The position numbers and the translations under genes are program-made. From Ctenosaura bakeri (Eukaryota; Chordata; Lepidosauria; Squamata; Iguanidae): a stretch of 64,000 nucleotides of DNA. Under the pieces are notes generated by a model. That model was not told where the DNA came from. It was given only the letters and a program-made list of their open reading frames with translations, and did no database searches. Positions 13,101 to 28,100 of the stretch are shown here, one piece after another (within the stretch, counting starts at the first letter, position 1; each line of letters opens with the position of its first letter). The stretch is taken from positions 181,287 to 245,286 of the forward strand of contig CAOLHI010002567.1 in the NCBI GenBank assembly GCA_948474755.1. Direction: 5' to 3'.

Positions 13101-16100
13101 GAAAACATTTTTAGTACTCTGTTCCCCTTCCTGTTGTTTCTGCCTGGGTGGGGAGACCTCCCCACTGAGGCAGAAAGAACAGGAAGGGTAGAGGGGGATG
13201 AAAGAAGCTCCTTTCTCCCTCATTCCTGTCATTTCTGCCTCGATGGGGAGAGCTCCCCACCGAGGCAAAAAAAACCAGAAAGGTGCCTTTCCTTTCCTTT
13301 TTGCCTCAGTGGGGACTTCTGCCCACCCAGGCACTTGCGCGAGCACTCCTTTCACCCCCTCGCTTTCCTAAGCATTTAGGCCTGGCAAGAGTTACCCATA
13401 TTTGCTGGTGTATAAGACATACCCCATTTTCAGAAGACATTTTTTGGGGGAAAAATGTGTTTTATACACCAGCAAATACGGCATATATTTTGACAAACAA
13501 TAGTATTGTGAACCTCCTAGAAACAGTTGTTAAAAGCAGGGGAAAATACATCTCAAACAGTAAGAGGGAATTTTGGACAAAATCCCAATAAAAAAACATG
13601 TTTCAACTGGTGTGGGAAAGAAGTCACTGTTGGTACCAAACAGATTTAGAAGGGGAGTCCATTCCAGAACTGGGTCATGACCTCAATCAAAGTGCTTTCT
13701 TATTTTCACACGCTATGTATTCCTCTCACTAGTGGGACATGGAGGGGGATCTTTTCAACAGAACTTCAGACAAGTGTATATGGGAAAAGTCATTCTTTCA
13801 AGAATCAAGATCTCAAACTATTTAGAATTTTTAATTCAAGCACCTTGAATTCACATGGGAAATGTACTGACAATAAGTACAACTGCTTTAAATCCAGTGT
13901 TGTATGATTTCTAATATATGTTCCCACTCAGCCAGCATGATATAGTGGTTTGAGCATTAGACTATGACTCTGGATAAAAGGGTTTGAATCCATGCTCAGC
14001 TATGGAAACGCACTGGGTAATCTTGTACAAGTTACACTCTCTCAGCCTCAGAGGAAGGCAAATGCAAACCCTTTCTGAAAAAATGTTGCCAAGAAATCAT
14101 CTTGACAGGTTCATCTTAGGGTTGCCTTAAGTCAGAAAAGACTTATGGCACACAACAACAATAATGTTCCTGTTGCTGCATTTTGTACTATTTGCATCTG
14201 TTGAATCATCTTCAACAGCAGCCTCATGGGGAATGCTCTGCAGTAGTCTAATTTGCAGGTACTAGCACATAATCTACAGGGGGCATGTTCCATGTCTGCT
14301 CTTATCTCTGAACCATCATTTTCAATGTTTCTAGTTTTCCTGATATACTCTTTTAACTGTGCTTTCTGCACCTTTTTGTCTTTTCCCTAACACTTCATTG
14401 GCTTTCCTCCTTTTGATGATTCCTCTATTGTGTTTTTGTTGAGTGTCAATCCCATTTCTTTTGAATTTTTTAATTTTGTAAATCAAGTTGTGTTACATTC
14501 ATTCTGTTTGGATTGGTATGTTGAATCACATTCATTAAATTTATTTGCATAACCCAATTCATTAAGTTGTTATCAAGTGTGTTAAAGGTATTTCATGAAC
14601 TTTCTAATCCACTCAGTTGATTGTTGTTTCTTTGGTTTGGAACAGAATTCAAATCATTCACAGATTAATTTATTAACTATTGCATAACCAATGGCTTTAG
14701 CTGTTGTGGTCATAATCTGAGGCTGTGCATGTGTAATGTGTTGCAGCAGATAATATAGCATTTTAAAAATGCATGAAAGAGGGCCGCAATTGTATAGTGT
14801 TTGGGAGTTCTATTCTTCCCTTTTTCTTCTACACTGCCTCTTCATCTATGCCTGATGTGTCAATCACTTGCCAAGCTTGCACAAAAATCTCTTTCAGTTG
14901 ACCTTTCTGCTTTGAGTTTCCATATGCTTCAACCCTACCCTCCATTTTGGAACCGCCGTATCCAATGTGGTGCCCAAAGCAACACTAGGAGTTTTCTCTG
15001 CAGTACAGCCCCAAGTTTCTGGATCTTTTTCAGACAGTAACTCAGGGTTTTTACTTTTAGCCTCAGATTTATGTTTCTTTACCTTCTTTACTAAACCTTT
15101 GTTCAGACCTTACCTACCTTCTGCCTTACATTCTTTCTTTTCTGCTTTTGTTGCTGTGTTAGCTACTTTCTTATTCAGCAATATGATTTTTTTTTTCAAT
15201 ATTGTTTGTTTCAGAAACATTCTGGGCATCAGTCATCTGAATGGGGCTATTTGTATTATTTTTGCATCCTGCAATCTGCTGCATAGCAGTCAATGGTACG
15301 GATTCTCATAATACTCCCTCAACAGTCCTTTTCTTTTTCTTTTCTGAAGCAAAAGCACTTCATTTTTATCTGATTCTTCCTCAGTTATTTTCCTTTTGTC
15401 TGAACTGCCCCCACTATATTTCTAAGTTAACTATATACTGTGTACAAGTAAAGGGAAAACACATCTAGCTGGCAAGGCAGGAGATTAAAAAATGATCAAG
15501 AAAGGAAAAGAATCAATAGCTATAACAGAAAGAATTTAAATTCCTGCCTCATCAGCTGACACACGAGGAATAACCCAGAAGTACATGGATAGAGAGCTGG
15601 CATGGTATAGTGGTTTGAGCACTGGATGGCAACCTTGGTGGTCAGGCTTCAATTCCCTGCTAAGAAAATCCATGGGGTGACCTTGGGCGCACTGCACTCT
15701 CAGCCCCAGAAAACCCTGTGATGGGTTTTGCCTTAGGTTGCCATAAGTCAGAAACGACCTGAAGACACACAACAAGAAGAACGTGCTCCTCTGTGCCATC
15801 TACAGAATCAACATAATACTCCTATCCTGCAGAGCCAGTTCAATCAGCTACCATAGTTGATGGTGTCAAAACCCACTGAGAGATCCAGGATGAGAAACAG
15901 CAGTCCATCCACCTTTTATCCAGAATAGGCGATCTGCAAAGGCAATCAAGACTGTTTCAATACCATTGTTGTTGTGTGCCTCCAAGTTGTTTCCAACCTA
16001 TGGTGACCCTAAGGTGAACCTATGACAGAGTTTTTGTAACATGAGTTGTTAAGAGAGGGATTGACATTTCCTTCATCTAAGGCTGAGAGAGTGTAATTTG

Positions 16101-19100
16101 CCCAGTGGGTTTCCATAGCTGAGTGGGGATTTGAACACTGGTCTCCAGAATTTTAGTCCAGCACTCAAACCAGTAAACCACATTTACCCAGCCCTTACAT
16201 GAAAAAGGTCCAGGTAATCTATGTCTTCCAAGCATGTCTGGTTGCAGTAAGGAGTAGAAATAGGAAAGTTCTGCTGCAACAGCAGCTTCCATTTGTGCAC
16301 CTTTTGGAGTAAAACTAGATTCTGTTTTTTTTCCCCTCCACTTAGAATATATTTATTTGACCTTTGCTTAATAATCAAGTCCTTTATTAGCCTTGATGGG
16401 AGGAAGGTAACAAATAAACATTTGTTGCTGTTGTTGTTGTTGCTGTTTTACCAGTATTGAGAACAGTGATGGACACAAGAAGAAATGATGATGGGACTTT
16501 GAAGAAGAAAATGTACCCAGTGACAACTTGCAGCAAACGGTTACATAGATCAGTGGAAATAAAATTGATTCAAAAGTTTCCAAAAGTGTGGAATGTATTT
16601 TCCACATAACTTTGCATATGGACTGATTTCTTTGTGTTACATAAATGAACCTCATACCTCACAACCATCCTGGATCATCCACTCAATAACATTGCAGTGT
16701 CCTCCATCAGCAGCCCAGTGCATTGCTGTACATCCCCCAAGGTCTCTGGCTAGCCAGGAAGCTCCTTTGCATCTTAGATACTGAGCAATGTCCAGGTGCC
16801 CAGCAAAACATGCTATCATTAAACTGTAAAATAACAACATATATCTAAACAAAAATCACAGTGGATATTTTGCATGGAAGGGGTAGCTTTTTAAAAAATG
16901 CAAGAAACTGAGACTTTGAAAGGAATATTATAAATAGTTTACATATTGCAGTTTTGACTACATGTTCAAGTATCTTATAGAAAAAGCATGAAAAAAGGAG
17001 GCGTGCAATTTTACTGTTGCTGTCACTTCCATTTGTATTTTTTTACCTTAAAGATGTTTTAAATGAAAGTTAGAATTTCAGTTCTTTAAACAGATTGACA
17101 TCTTGTATATTTTATTCCTTTTAAAAATGGTTTATAGGTGTTTATTTATTCGCTGGAACTGTATTTAGTTTGTACGCCTTTTTATTTATTCACTGGAACT
17201 GTATTTATTTTGCACACCTTTCTAAAATGTCTTTGAAGAAGAATGCTATTATTTCAAACCATCTTGGAGTCCAATAAATAATTGGGATCATCTAAGAACC
17301 AGCTTTTGGGGGAGGGAGGTTCTGCCTTTGGTACTACCACCTCCCCCCTGTTTTTCTTTCTCTTTTTCTTTCTTTCTTTTTTTTTAATAGTTCACTATTG
17401 TTATGACTTGGCCCATCATTATACTACCTTTCCATGGTGGTGTGATTGCATATTCCAGTTAGGCAAGAGTCTATGCTGATATCAGACAGGTTTTTGCTGA
17501 GCAGCTAGACTACCGTGTCTGCCAGCATATAGGATGCACCTGTGCATAAGACACACCCATTTATACACTGGCAAATACTATTTGCTGGCATATAAGACAC
17601 AGTGGCATATAAGGTGCACTCAATTTTCAAGCAGTATTTTTTTGGGGGGAAAGTAAGTCTTATACGCCAGCAAATATAGTATATCATGCTGGACAGCTAC
17701 TGGGTGGGCAGCAGCAGTAATGGGGTGGGGGCGGGGATGATACTGGCAGAGGATCTTTTGGAGACAATGGCAATAGTGCTATAGCTAGCACTTATTAGTA
17801 ATGCACAAAAGGAAGCAATAGTAAACCACTCCTGAAGACTTCTATCTTCAAAACCCTAAAGTAAGACAATCTAAAATGAAACAAGAGATAGTACCAGAAG
17901 ATGAGCTCCCAGATCAGAAGGCACTCAGCAAGCTACTGGCAAGGGCAGAGGACAAGTATGAATAGCACTGTGTCTAATGATGCAACTGGACTTAAGAGAG
18001 TGAGCTGCTGATGTGCTCAGAGGGAAAGGAAAGAAGCCATACAACACATAATTTAGGAACATGAAATGTGAGAAGCATAAATCAGGGAAGCTGGACCCTG
18101 TAAAACAAGCAATGGAACATTGTATTACTCAGGGTGAGCAAGCTAACATGTACAAGAATGGGACATTTTAGTCAGATACTTACACAGTATTTTATCCAAG
18201 ATTTGAAAATCTAAGAAGAAATGATGTGGCATCAATAATGATAAGGGAGGTGGCAAAAACAGTCAAAGGATATAATGAAAATTCTGACCCAAAAATATCA
18301 ATAAGACTTTAGGGAAAATTCATCACTATAACCATAATCTAAGTTTATGCTCCAAGTATAAAGGCAGAAGAGGAAGAAATTGAAAAATTCTATGCCTGAA
18401 TCCAAGAAGAACTAGAACACACACCAAAACAGGACAGGTAATTACAGGCAATTGGAATACAAAAGTAGAAAATAGAGCAGAACCAAACATTGTTTGAGAA
18501 CTTGGCCTAGGATCAAGAAATGAAGCAGAAGAATGATTGATTGAATTTTGTGAAGGTAACAATTGCTTCATCACAAACACATTCTCCAAGCAACCAAGGA
18601 GGTGACTATACATAGATGTCACCCAATGGCCAATTTAGAAATCAAATAGACTTTGTTGCTTCTATTCTGCACCTTCAAGTTGTTTCCAACTTATGGTGAC
18701 CCTAAGGCAAACTTATCATAGGATTTTTTTGGCAAGATTTGTTCAGAAGGGGTTTGCCTCTCCTTCCTCTAGCCTGAGACACTATGAATTGCCTATCACC
18801 ACCCAGTGGGTTTTCATGGTCAAGGCGGGGGACTCAAATCCATTTCCCCAGAATCATAGTCCAACACTCAAACCACTACACCATCTTAGCTCTTCAATGG
18901 AAACAGAAGATAGAGAAGCTTCATTTTCTCTGCAAAAACAAGATCAGAAGCAGATTGTGATACATACTATGAACTGCTAATATCAAAAATATTAGAATAA
19001 AACTAAGGAAGAACACTAAATCAACCATTGTACCAAAATACAACTTTAAAAACACCTATGAAGAATTTAAAGATAATGGTTAAAAGAAAAAAAAAATTCA

Positions 19101-22100
19101 AACTATTAAGTTCAGTAGATCAGAGGCCAGAAGAATTCTGGACTGAAGCCAGTGACACTGTGAGGGAAGAATGCAAAAAGACACTATCTCCAGCCAAAAA
19201 CTTAACTGGATGACAGCTGAAACTCTTCAAGTAGTTAAGGATAGATGAGAAGCAAAAGTAAAAGGTGACAAAAATAGCATCAGAACCTTGGGCACAACTG
19301 TTCAGTGACCTACTTGCATGGACAAAGAGAACTACTATAAAAAGCAATGCAGACAAATAGATGATAGCAACAAAAAGAAAGAAAAAGAGTCCTTCTCCAC
19401 AAGATCTGAGAAATCAAGGGGAATTTTAAACCAAAAGTGGGGATGCTATATGATCAGCAGGGAAACACACATTGTGTGATCAAGGAGAAATAAAAAACCA
19501 ATGGAAACAATACACTGAAGAACTACATAAAACAAATAAGAGGATTCAAGGCAGAACCATTTGAAACTGAACTCCAACTTTAGAAAATTTATTATTATTG
19601 GGGGGAAAAAAATAATTAGGAACAGATGGTATAACAATAAGAGTTGTTTCAAGCTACAGAGATTAGAATCTCTCAAATTCTAATAAACATCTGGCAACAA
19701 ATATGGAAAAATAATGATCCACAGTTGGGAAGTGTTCAATATACATTCCAATACTGAAGAAAGGGTACCCCAGGGATTGCAGCAACCACTAGACCATTGT
19801 ATTAATCTCTCATGCAAGCAAATGGGGCTAAAAATTCTACAGTTTTTACTACATATGGAGTGAGAAATACCAGATGTCCAAGCTAGGTTCAGAAAAGGAG
19901 AGACACAAGGGATCATATTGCAAACATACGTTGGATAATGGAGCACACCAAAGTATTTCAGAAGAAAAATAGCCTATGCTTTATAGATTATAGCAGAGCC
20001 TTTCATTGTGTAGATCATGGAAAATTATGGATCAGTCTTAAAGCAGTGGGTGTGCTACAACACTGGATTATTCTAATGTGTAACCTGTACCCAGGACAAG
20101 ATACCACTATAGGACAGAATATGGGTAAAAGGAATGGTTTCCAATTGGCCAGGAGATCAGGCAAGACTGCATTTTGCCACCCTATCTGTTTAACTTGGAT
20201 ACTGAACATATCACACATAAAGCTGGACTAGATTCTGAGGAATGAGGTATGAAAATTGAAGGAACATCAACAACTTAAGCTATGCAGATGACACTACTCT
20301 AATAGCAGAAAATAGCAAAGACTTGGAACAACTATTGAAGAAATCCAAGGAAGAAAGTGCAAAGATAGGTTTACAGTTGAACATTAAGAAGACAAAAATA
20401 ATGGCTACAAATGCTTTACATAACTTTAAAGTAGACAAGGAAGACATTGAGATAGTCTAAGATTTCCCATATTTTGTCTAACTCATCAGTCACAACTGAG
20501 ACTGCAGTCAAGAAATCAGAAGATTAGGACTTGGAAGGGCAGCTATAAAGGAACTAGACAAGATCCTAAAGTATAAGGACATAATATTGAATACTGAAGT
20601 CAGAACTGTTAGTGCTATTGTATTTCTAATTTCTATGCATATTTGTAAAATCCGGGCTGTGAACAAAAACTGGTATGAAGAAATAATGTCATTTGAAATG
20701 CGGTGCTAGAGGAAAGTTCTGCAGATACCATGGACAGCCAAAAAGACAAATATATGGATCCTAGAGCAAATCAAGCCTCTTTTGAAACCAAGATGACTAA
20801 GCTGAAACTGGCATACTTTGGACATACCATAATAAGAAAGCATGGCTCACTAGAAAAGACAATAATATTTGGCAAGATAGCAAGTTCGGGAAAATAGGAA
20901 GACTGCACTACAGGTGGATAGATCTGTATAAAGGAGCCACAGTCCTGAGTTTACAAGATCAGAGCAGGGCTGTTGATGACAGGTTTCTCATTCATAGGGT
21001 TCCCATAAGTTGAAGTCGACTTAATGTCAGTTAACAACAACAATTATGACTTGAATAATATGGATGACCTCCAACATTGGAAGAGAGAATTCCATTCACA
21101 CAATGGGTCTTTCTCCTCCTATCCTTTGTTTGAAACCCTCTTGCCCTCCAAAGATCTGCTCCTTCCAGCACCCTGGATCACATTTTGAGGGTGCACAGGG
21201 AACTGCAGAGGAGAGGAGGAATCAGCCCTCTCTGCCCATTTTTCTGGGAGAAATCCTTTTTTCATTGCAATGACTTCATTGAATTCTATCATATATTTTT
21301 CAGCAAAACCTGTGTCTAAAACATTCAGGAAAATTGACTAAGATTAACTTTATTGGAAACTCCTTGAGAAGGAATGTCTGAAAGGTCATATTTTTGCTTT
21401 TACTTTTTAATGCATTTTAAATGTGTTGTTTCTGACCACAGGAAACAAAATTTGGCAACAATGGACATAATTAGTAACATATTACCATTGAAATTGATCT
21501 TTCCATCCAGAACATTCTGTAAGTAAGTTTTTAACAAAATATATTCACAGACCTATAAAGAACGTGCAGAAAAAAAATCAAGCGGAATATTCAACTGTCC
21601 AATCAAACAGTTTAGATAGATAAATGTAAAATAAACTTCATTTAATAGTAAAGAGCTTTTATGAAACTAACAACTAAGCTGGCAAAAACAGCCATAGCCC
21701 TCACTCTAAGAAATAAAATTTAGAGAGCATTTTCCAAGTAACTGTAATGATCTGCAGGTCAACATGTATCATTGGGGACTCTATTGAATATTTTGAGACA
21801 TTACTTCATTTTTATGCTTTTATAGAGAACAAAATACCAGACTTCAACTAATGACATTGTATATTCAGTTCCAACGAAAGAGATCTAAGATTTCTCAGCT
21901 GCAAAGATCAGCCTACATTATTTACATTACTTGTTTTTCATATGAACTTGTGGACAACAAATTTTCAAAAATATATCAGTGAAAATAAATAATGATGGCT
22001 GGAATCTTTTTGAGGAATTTCGTCTTTGTAAGTGGATTTACATCTGCAGGAATTAGAACTGGGCAGTTCTGTAATATCCATATCCAGTAAAGGGCTGCTG

Positions 22101-25100
22101 TTGTGTTACTGCATAGGGGAGCCAGCAACGTGACCATTGTGCACTGGGACCGATGCACAACAGGATGGATATGCATTGGTCCTATTGTGCACTGAGACAC
22201 CAGCTAGGGAATGCCAATGTGCATCAGGACATTCTTGCTGGTGTCTCATTACATATCTTCACAATTCACTAACAGGATTACATAGCGCCTCTGCTAGGTA
22301 GCTAAGTATACATGAAGTAATGTAAAGTACATTGTGATAGATGATTCTGCCCAAAGGCTTTTTATTACAGCTCTGAGAACTGATGTAGCTAGAACTAAAA
22401 CATGAACAACTACTGGATTTTATGCTTTCCCTTAAGAGCAATCCCACTGCAATTTATCTCACTGCAATCCTGTGCAGTGTTGGTAGAAGCAATACATAGC
22501 ACCACAGTGCATTATAGTACCATAGTGTAAATTGTTCTTTCAAGCACATGTGTTTAAATTAAACATACTTTTTAATTCCATTACATCAGTTAGGTTCAAA
22601 TTCAATGGACCATTTTGCTAGATCCTACTGCTTTTGCCAAACTAGTGATCCCTTGTGTAAACTAAAAACCTGCTCCAGGGGATTTTTTTTTCACTGAATG
22701 GATTTTTTGCAGTGAGAGAGGTGCAGACACAGCAGGAGACGAATAAAATTCAGATTCTGCTGATAGTGAATCTTGGACTCAATCCCCTGTATTTTCTGAT
22801 GAGACAATAACTATACGCATTACCTGTCCTTTCCACTTGAATTCTTCATGTTTACATCTGCTCCATTTTCTACCAAAATTTGGGCAAGTCTAGATAGAAA
22901 ACATTTGCATCATATTATTTTCCACAGACTAGCTGCTTGATAAAATAGAAAAACAAAAATTCAAATTTTGAGGCTACTCTTGAAAGCTGCTTTAGTAAGA
23001 AATTGTAAACTTAGAAATAATCACAATCTTCAAGCCGTTTACAAGTTCGTTTATCACAATGGAATAATTTATAAAATAATAACCAAGATGATCTATGGTT
23101 TATGGTACTAAACAAATCCTTGATTCACTTCACAACATGGTCAATAACTAACTAGATCAGTGTTTTTCAGGCTGATGTGGGGGACCAGCAATTTTTTTTC
23201 CAATGTGACAGGAACTGTCACCATATTTGTGCTCATTGAATACAATCCATGCATCTTTCCTTCCTTTCCTGGAAACTTGCTCAAGGACTGGAACCTAGCT
23301 GTTCAGAGACTGAAAGAAGTCTAGGGGTTACCACTTTAAGTAGCACTGAATAGATGACCTGGAGCAAGATGAAGTGACTGTTTTTCAGTCCTAGTTCACA
23401 TTTTACAGAATAGTTGGAATATGGGCAGAATCCTCTTGGGTATTTATGCAGGCATTATCCTGTCATGTCAGCAGAAATACTTTTGGGCTCACTGTGCAAC
23501 AAGGCATCCAGTACTTCTTTGCACAATGCCCTCTGCATGGCCGTCCAACACATGTTGAGGAGACTCAGGTATACCACCACTATATTGGATTGTACTCAGA
23601 TGGTACATGGTCACAGCTCCATTCACCCACTCCAGCACTGACTGGCCATGGGACTGCACCTGGGAGTCATTTGGCTCACATTGTGCAACTGAGCAAAATG
23701 GCAGTTTTTGCCCTGCATTGTATGCACATTTGTAGAGCTTCATCCTCTGCAGACCCCCAATATTATCTGGGCCTAATTATACATGGCACTTTCTTGTTAC
23801 AATTGTTAATGTGATACAAATCAATCAGAACACTAAATACAGTGTTAATTTTGAGACTGTAGCTGTAACATTTTCTTTAAAAAGTACAATAAAAAATGTC
23901 AACCAAATCAATGTATTTGAAAACAGAGATGAGCACATTCTGCAATAATGCAGGCTTCTCTATTTTCCAGCCAATGCTCTAATAGTTGGCATTGGTCAAG
24001 TTCCATAATAAAGGCATTCCCAACTAGCATATGTGCTCAGGTATAATGGTACCAGTAATATGTATACTAGTATATATCTCATAGATATTGAAAGACACAA
24101 CGTAAAAGTGGGCACTCTCTATTGCTTACCACCTGAAGGGAGAAAAAACATTTTGACAGACACACTGGGGCCAGACATATTACTCTGCTGTTAACACTAG
24201 TTAGCCATTCTTGATTTGAAAGCAAGATAGTAATTTCACATCCTGCTAAAAATCATGAAGTTATTGACAAACATAATCAGTTATTGCAAGCTTACAAAAG
24301 GAGGTACCTTGCATATCCTTTCTGTGAAGCAACCATCAAAGCTGTATATCCTAATTTATTCAGCGTGTCTACCACCACTTGCCTTTCAAAAAGACAAAGG
24401 AAAAAGTTGAGTGATTATTGGTTTACAAACCATTCTATAACAACTATAGTTCTTGCTTCAATACTTTTTAGAAGAGTATTGCACTATCTTAGTGTAATTT
24501 AAGTTGCTTATTCTGAAACATAGCAAATATTAGGGAAGGCAGGATCTACTCCATACGTAATACAAAGTACAAAAGACTATTAAATAAAGTTGTGATCCGC
24601 TGATAATGTCAACTATTATTATCCCATTTAGGGTCCCTGGTACATTGTCCTTCAAATAGTTGTACTTTTAGCTCTGTTTTGTTTAGTCTATTCTGTGAAA
24701 CACTCTGTTAGAAGAAAGACTGGATATTAAAGAAATAAACAAATGAGTAAATATCAATAGAACTGCTTTAGTGTAAGTAGTCTGAGAAGTTAGCCTTATT
24801 ATTTTCAGAATCAGCCCTTCATATATTTAATACCTATTACAATATGTTAAGGGTTCAAGAATTAATTACATCTATAATCTACTTCCTTCTAAAATCATAA
24901 GGAAGGTAACAATTTCTCCAAATCCCAACAGATAACTCCTAATAGATTGGAAAGGGCCATGTGCTGATGTACCTGTAGAATCATCCTTGGCAGACCAATT
25001 AGGAAAAACCATTCTTCAATTGAGCTTGGTGGCTGACATTTCAGTACAGCCAACACTAATAATAGTGTAAGCACTTAGTGCTGGCACCAATGCAAATGGG

Positions 25101-28100
25101 TGCTCACTGGTTACCAAAAGACCCTTATGAGGCATAGACCTTCATAGAAATCACTGCACAACCACATCTGTCCAATTCACCCCAATGTCTCTGCAATTGG
25201 AGTACCTGTGCTGGAGCAAGACATGGTAAGACATATTTGTGCAAGTGTTGATTTTTTCCACCCTTGTACTGGCTTTTCTTTTATTCCATTCCAAGAACAC
25301 ACAGCAGTATACAGTGAGTCAAATCACATGGGTGCTAAAGAGGCTAGACACAAATTTTATACCAGAACTAGAAAATATTGTTGATAGCCAAAGCAAAGAA
25401 TTTGAGCCAGAGTCTCAGCCACTATAATGACAAACACTTTTCATTCATGAAGGCTACTCTGTTCAACAACAAAACACTACCCAAACAGCACTGTAGAATA
25501 AAAGATGGAAAATATGGAATATACCCTTGAACAGGCAATTGGATAAATCCGGCCAACTGTAACAAGCAAGAAAGCATTGCTCCCACAGCCTTTAGAATCT
25601 TTTAAGTCCTCTGCTCTCCAGCATGGTTATGCTTACTCTTCTCCTTCCCTTTCAGTTTCTTTCTCACATCTTGACTCTTTTCTCCAGAAATCTGACCAGA
25701 GCCCTCCATGGACTTCTAGTGTCTGTGAGAATCACACCACTGTTCTGGCTTCTTCCCCTTCCTACTCCATATCTCCCTACATCTCCAATGTAGCACTCAT
25801 TAAAACAGATGGAGGGTGGAAACTACATTACTTGGGAGATCTGGAGCAATCCTTAAAACAGCAAACACTTATACCCTGTCACCCAAGGTCCCTGACAACC
25901 TTATGCTGCCAGGCACACACCCCTTGCCTCCTGTTCCATCCCCTTGCATTGCACTGTGTGCGTTGCCCTTTTCAAACAAATCCTGAAAATGGCATGCAAA
26001 TATTTTCCAGCCAAATCAAATTAGGTCGTTTCTTGGAATAAAAGTCCTGTACAGTCTCCTCCTTGTCAGGTTTCAACTGTGTTATTCTAGTGTTATTCCT
26101 GTTTTGTTTTGGTTTTTTTCTCCATGCAGTGCCTACTAATAAGAGCACCCATGGATGCTTTGGTTGCTACTCTATGGCAGTATTCTCATACTTAACAGAA
26201 CACAACTTTATCGGTCCTTACGACTTTTTATAACTTAAACCAGTACTGTGGCTTGGATTCAAAGTAGCATGGTATTGCTACTGTCCATGCAAGGTAAATT
26301 TGCTGCTTACCCTTCTCACATCCACCCAATTCCAGTGACAAACTGTTTCCAATGATTGGGTACCACCTGCAGTAGATTTTTGCAGTGGTGCAGAGTGTTG
26401 CAATCTTGACAGGGAACTGTCACTTGTGCATGGATAGGCTGAATCCAGACCAATGTTATGAGAATATATGTAGCACTGATTTGTGTAACAGCATGGTAAC
26501 TCACAATTTGCAATTTGTCACATTGGGCTTATCATGAAATATGCAGTTCAATATTTAGGTGACTAGAAAAACTACCGGTAGAGCACAATTCATCACGCAA
26601 TTTTCATTCCTATCTTTTTCATTATTACATTATATGAACACTTTAGAATATGAATCATTTCCCACCTTCTCTGAAGAATATGAAGAACTTCATCTACATC
26701 ATCTCTGCTAACAGCACGGTGGAGCTGGTCTCCACTCATTGGCTCACCTGAAGTAAACACAGCAAGAAAGTATTTATAAATTAAGTTAGACAGATTCATT
26801 CAACTAATATTCTGCTAGCTATTAAAACACTGCAGAATAGCTAGTTGGCTTTCATATTTTTCTATCCAGCAATACACAAATTCTAAAATGACACAAAAGA
26901 TCCTGTATTACAATTTTCACCTAGCCAGACAGTTTGCAAGATAACTTGGAAACAAATTTCTTATATCAGAAAATATAAGATTTATGTATTTCTAAAAATT
27001 CTGATACCATTTTTTCAAAAAAATAATCATGATAAACCACAACACCTAAAATATTATGCACATCGCTAAGCATTTGTACTGTGTTAAAGGTAAAGTAACC
27101 CATCGCATCTGGTAGGATATTTCCAGTTCAAATCTTGATTCAGCCACAAACTCATGAGGCAGCCTGGTATATAGGCAATCCATTAGTTTTTTCTGGTTTT
27201 CCAACTATTTGTAATGTGGGGATAGTAGTAACATCAATGTAGTATGAATAATGTATGCAGAAGTGGACAAAACTCAAAGAAGTAGTTACATGCTTTTATG
27301 TTTTGACTGTCCTTTGTTATGTCTCTGTGTTGCCATATTCCTGTTGGGATGCACTTCTTCATTAAGTTGCATCTCAGAGGTAGAAACAAGTGATTTCAGC
27401 AATTTTCTTCCCACTCCAAGAAAGTCTTTGAAAAACACACAGTTCTCAAAGACTATTCACAACTCAGGACTTATTCTGTGCAAAAACTGCATCTGGATAT
27501 TCTGCATAGAAAACTGCATATAATATTATTTTCCATCAGAGATATCAATACCTACCCAGAAAATGTTATGTTCTATAGAAATCAACCATGTGTGAATTTT
27601 ATGCAGGACAAATCCTCAATTACAACTTTTTTTTCTGAACAGAAAACAGCATTTTCTTTGCAGGAATTAATATTTCTGTGTTGAAATATTATTTTCCATG
27701 CAGAAAATGTTGGTTTCTGCACGAAACAACCATATGCAAATTTGGCACACAATAAGTATCAAACTACAGAGATTCTTGTCATTCTTGGATTCTTCTCATC
27801 GGGATTTCTTAACACTGGAAAAACATATTTTCCAACCATTTTTAAAATATGTTTGAATGTTTGAAAAATGCCTGAATGTTTTATTCCCTACTTTCCAGTA
27901 AGGGTAAGCTGTTCTCACAGTAACAGCAGTCTGATTCTACAAAGTAATCTGTTTCTTTTTTTCTTTTTTTTAAAGGGGGTTACAATAGTGGATGGTTTGA
28001 TTATATTAAGATAAAATAATTAAAGGAATAAAGGATAAGAAGAACAATGAATTTCAATTGCATGTCTTTTCTTTTCTCTCTGCAACTATATTAGAAAGAT

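Larger units (their letters stand above)
12033..16657. other. FANK1 intron 7
   Basis: Contains a TATAAGAC-end MITE with internal hairpins (13039-13482), three tRNA-SINEs (13930, 15593, 15965) and a decayed lysine-rich reading region on the minus strand (about 14780-15415). 12180-13030 and 13490-13920 show nothing recognised. Confidence 0.7.
16824..22823. other. FANK1 intron 6
   Basis: Dominated by a degraded Bov-B LINE (about 17690-21050) with a SINE inside it, preceded by a short MITE (17511-17681). 21060-22820 has only a small inverted repeat near 22130-22247. Confidence 0.75.

Noticed and set aside
13930..14000. tRNA gene suggested by box A and box B motifs
   Set aside because: These motifs recur in all SINE copies with the SINE body attached; no intact cloverleaf.
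23414..23814. 122-codon ORF in FANK1 intron 5
   Set aside because: Overlapping open frames on both strands without conserved features; no splice sites in FANK1 phase.
25577..26041. 154-codon plus-strand ORF in FANK1 intron 4
   Set aside because: No recognised family, no Kozak or splice context, and irregular composition; probably chance.
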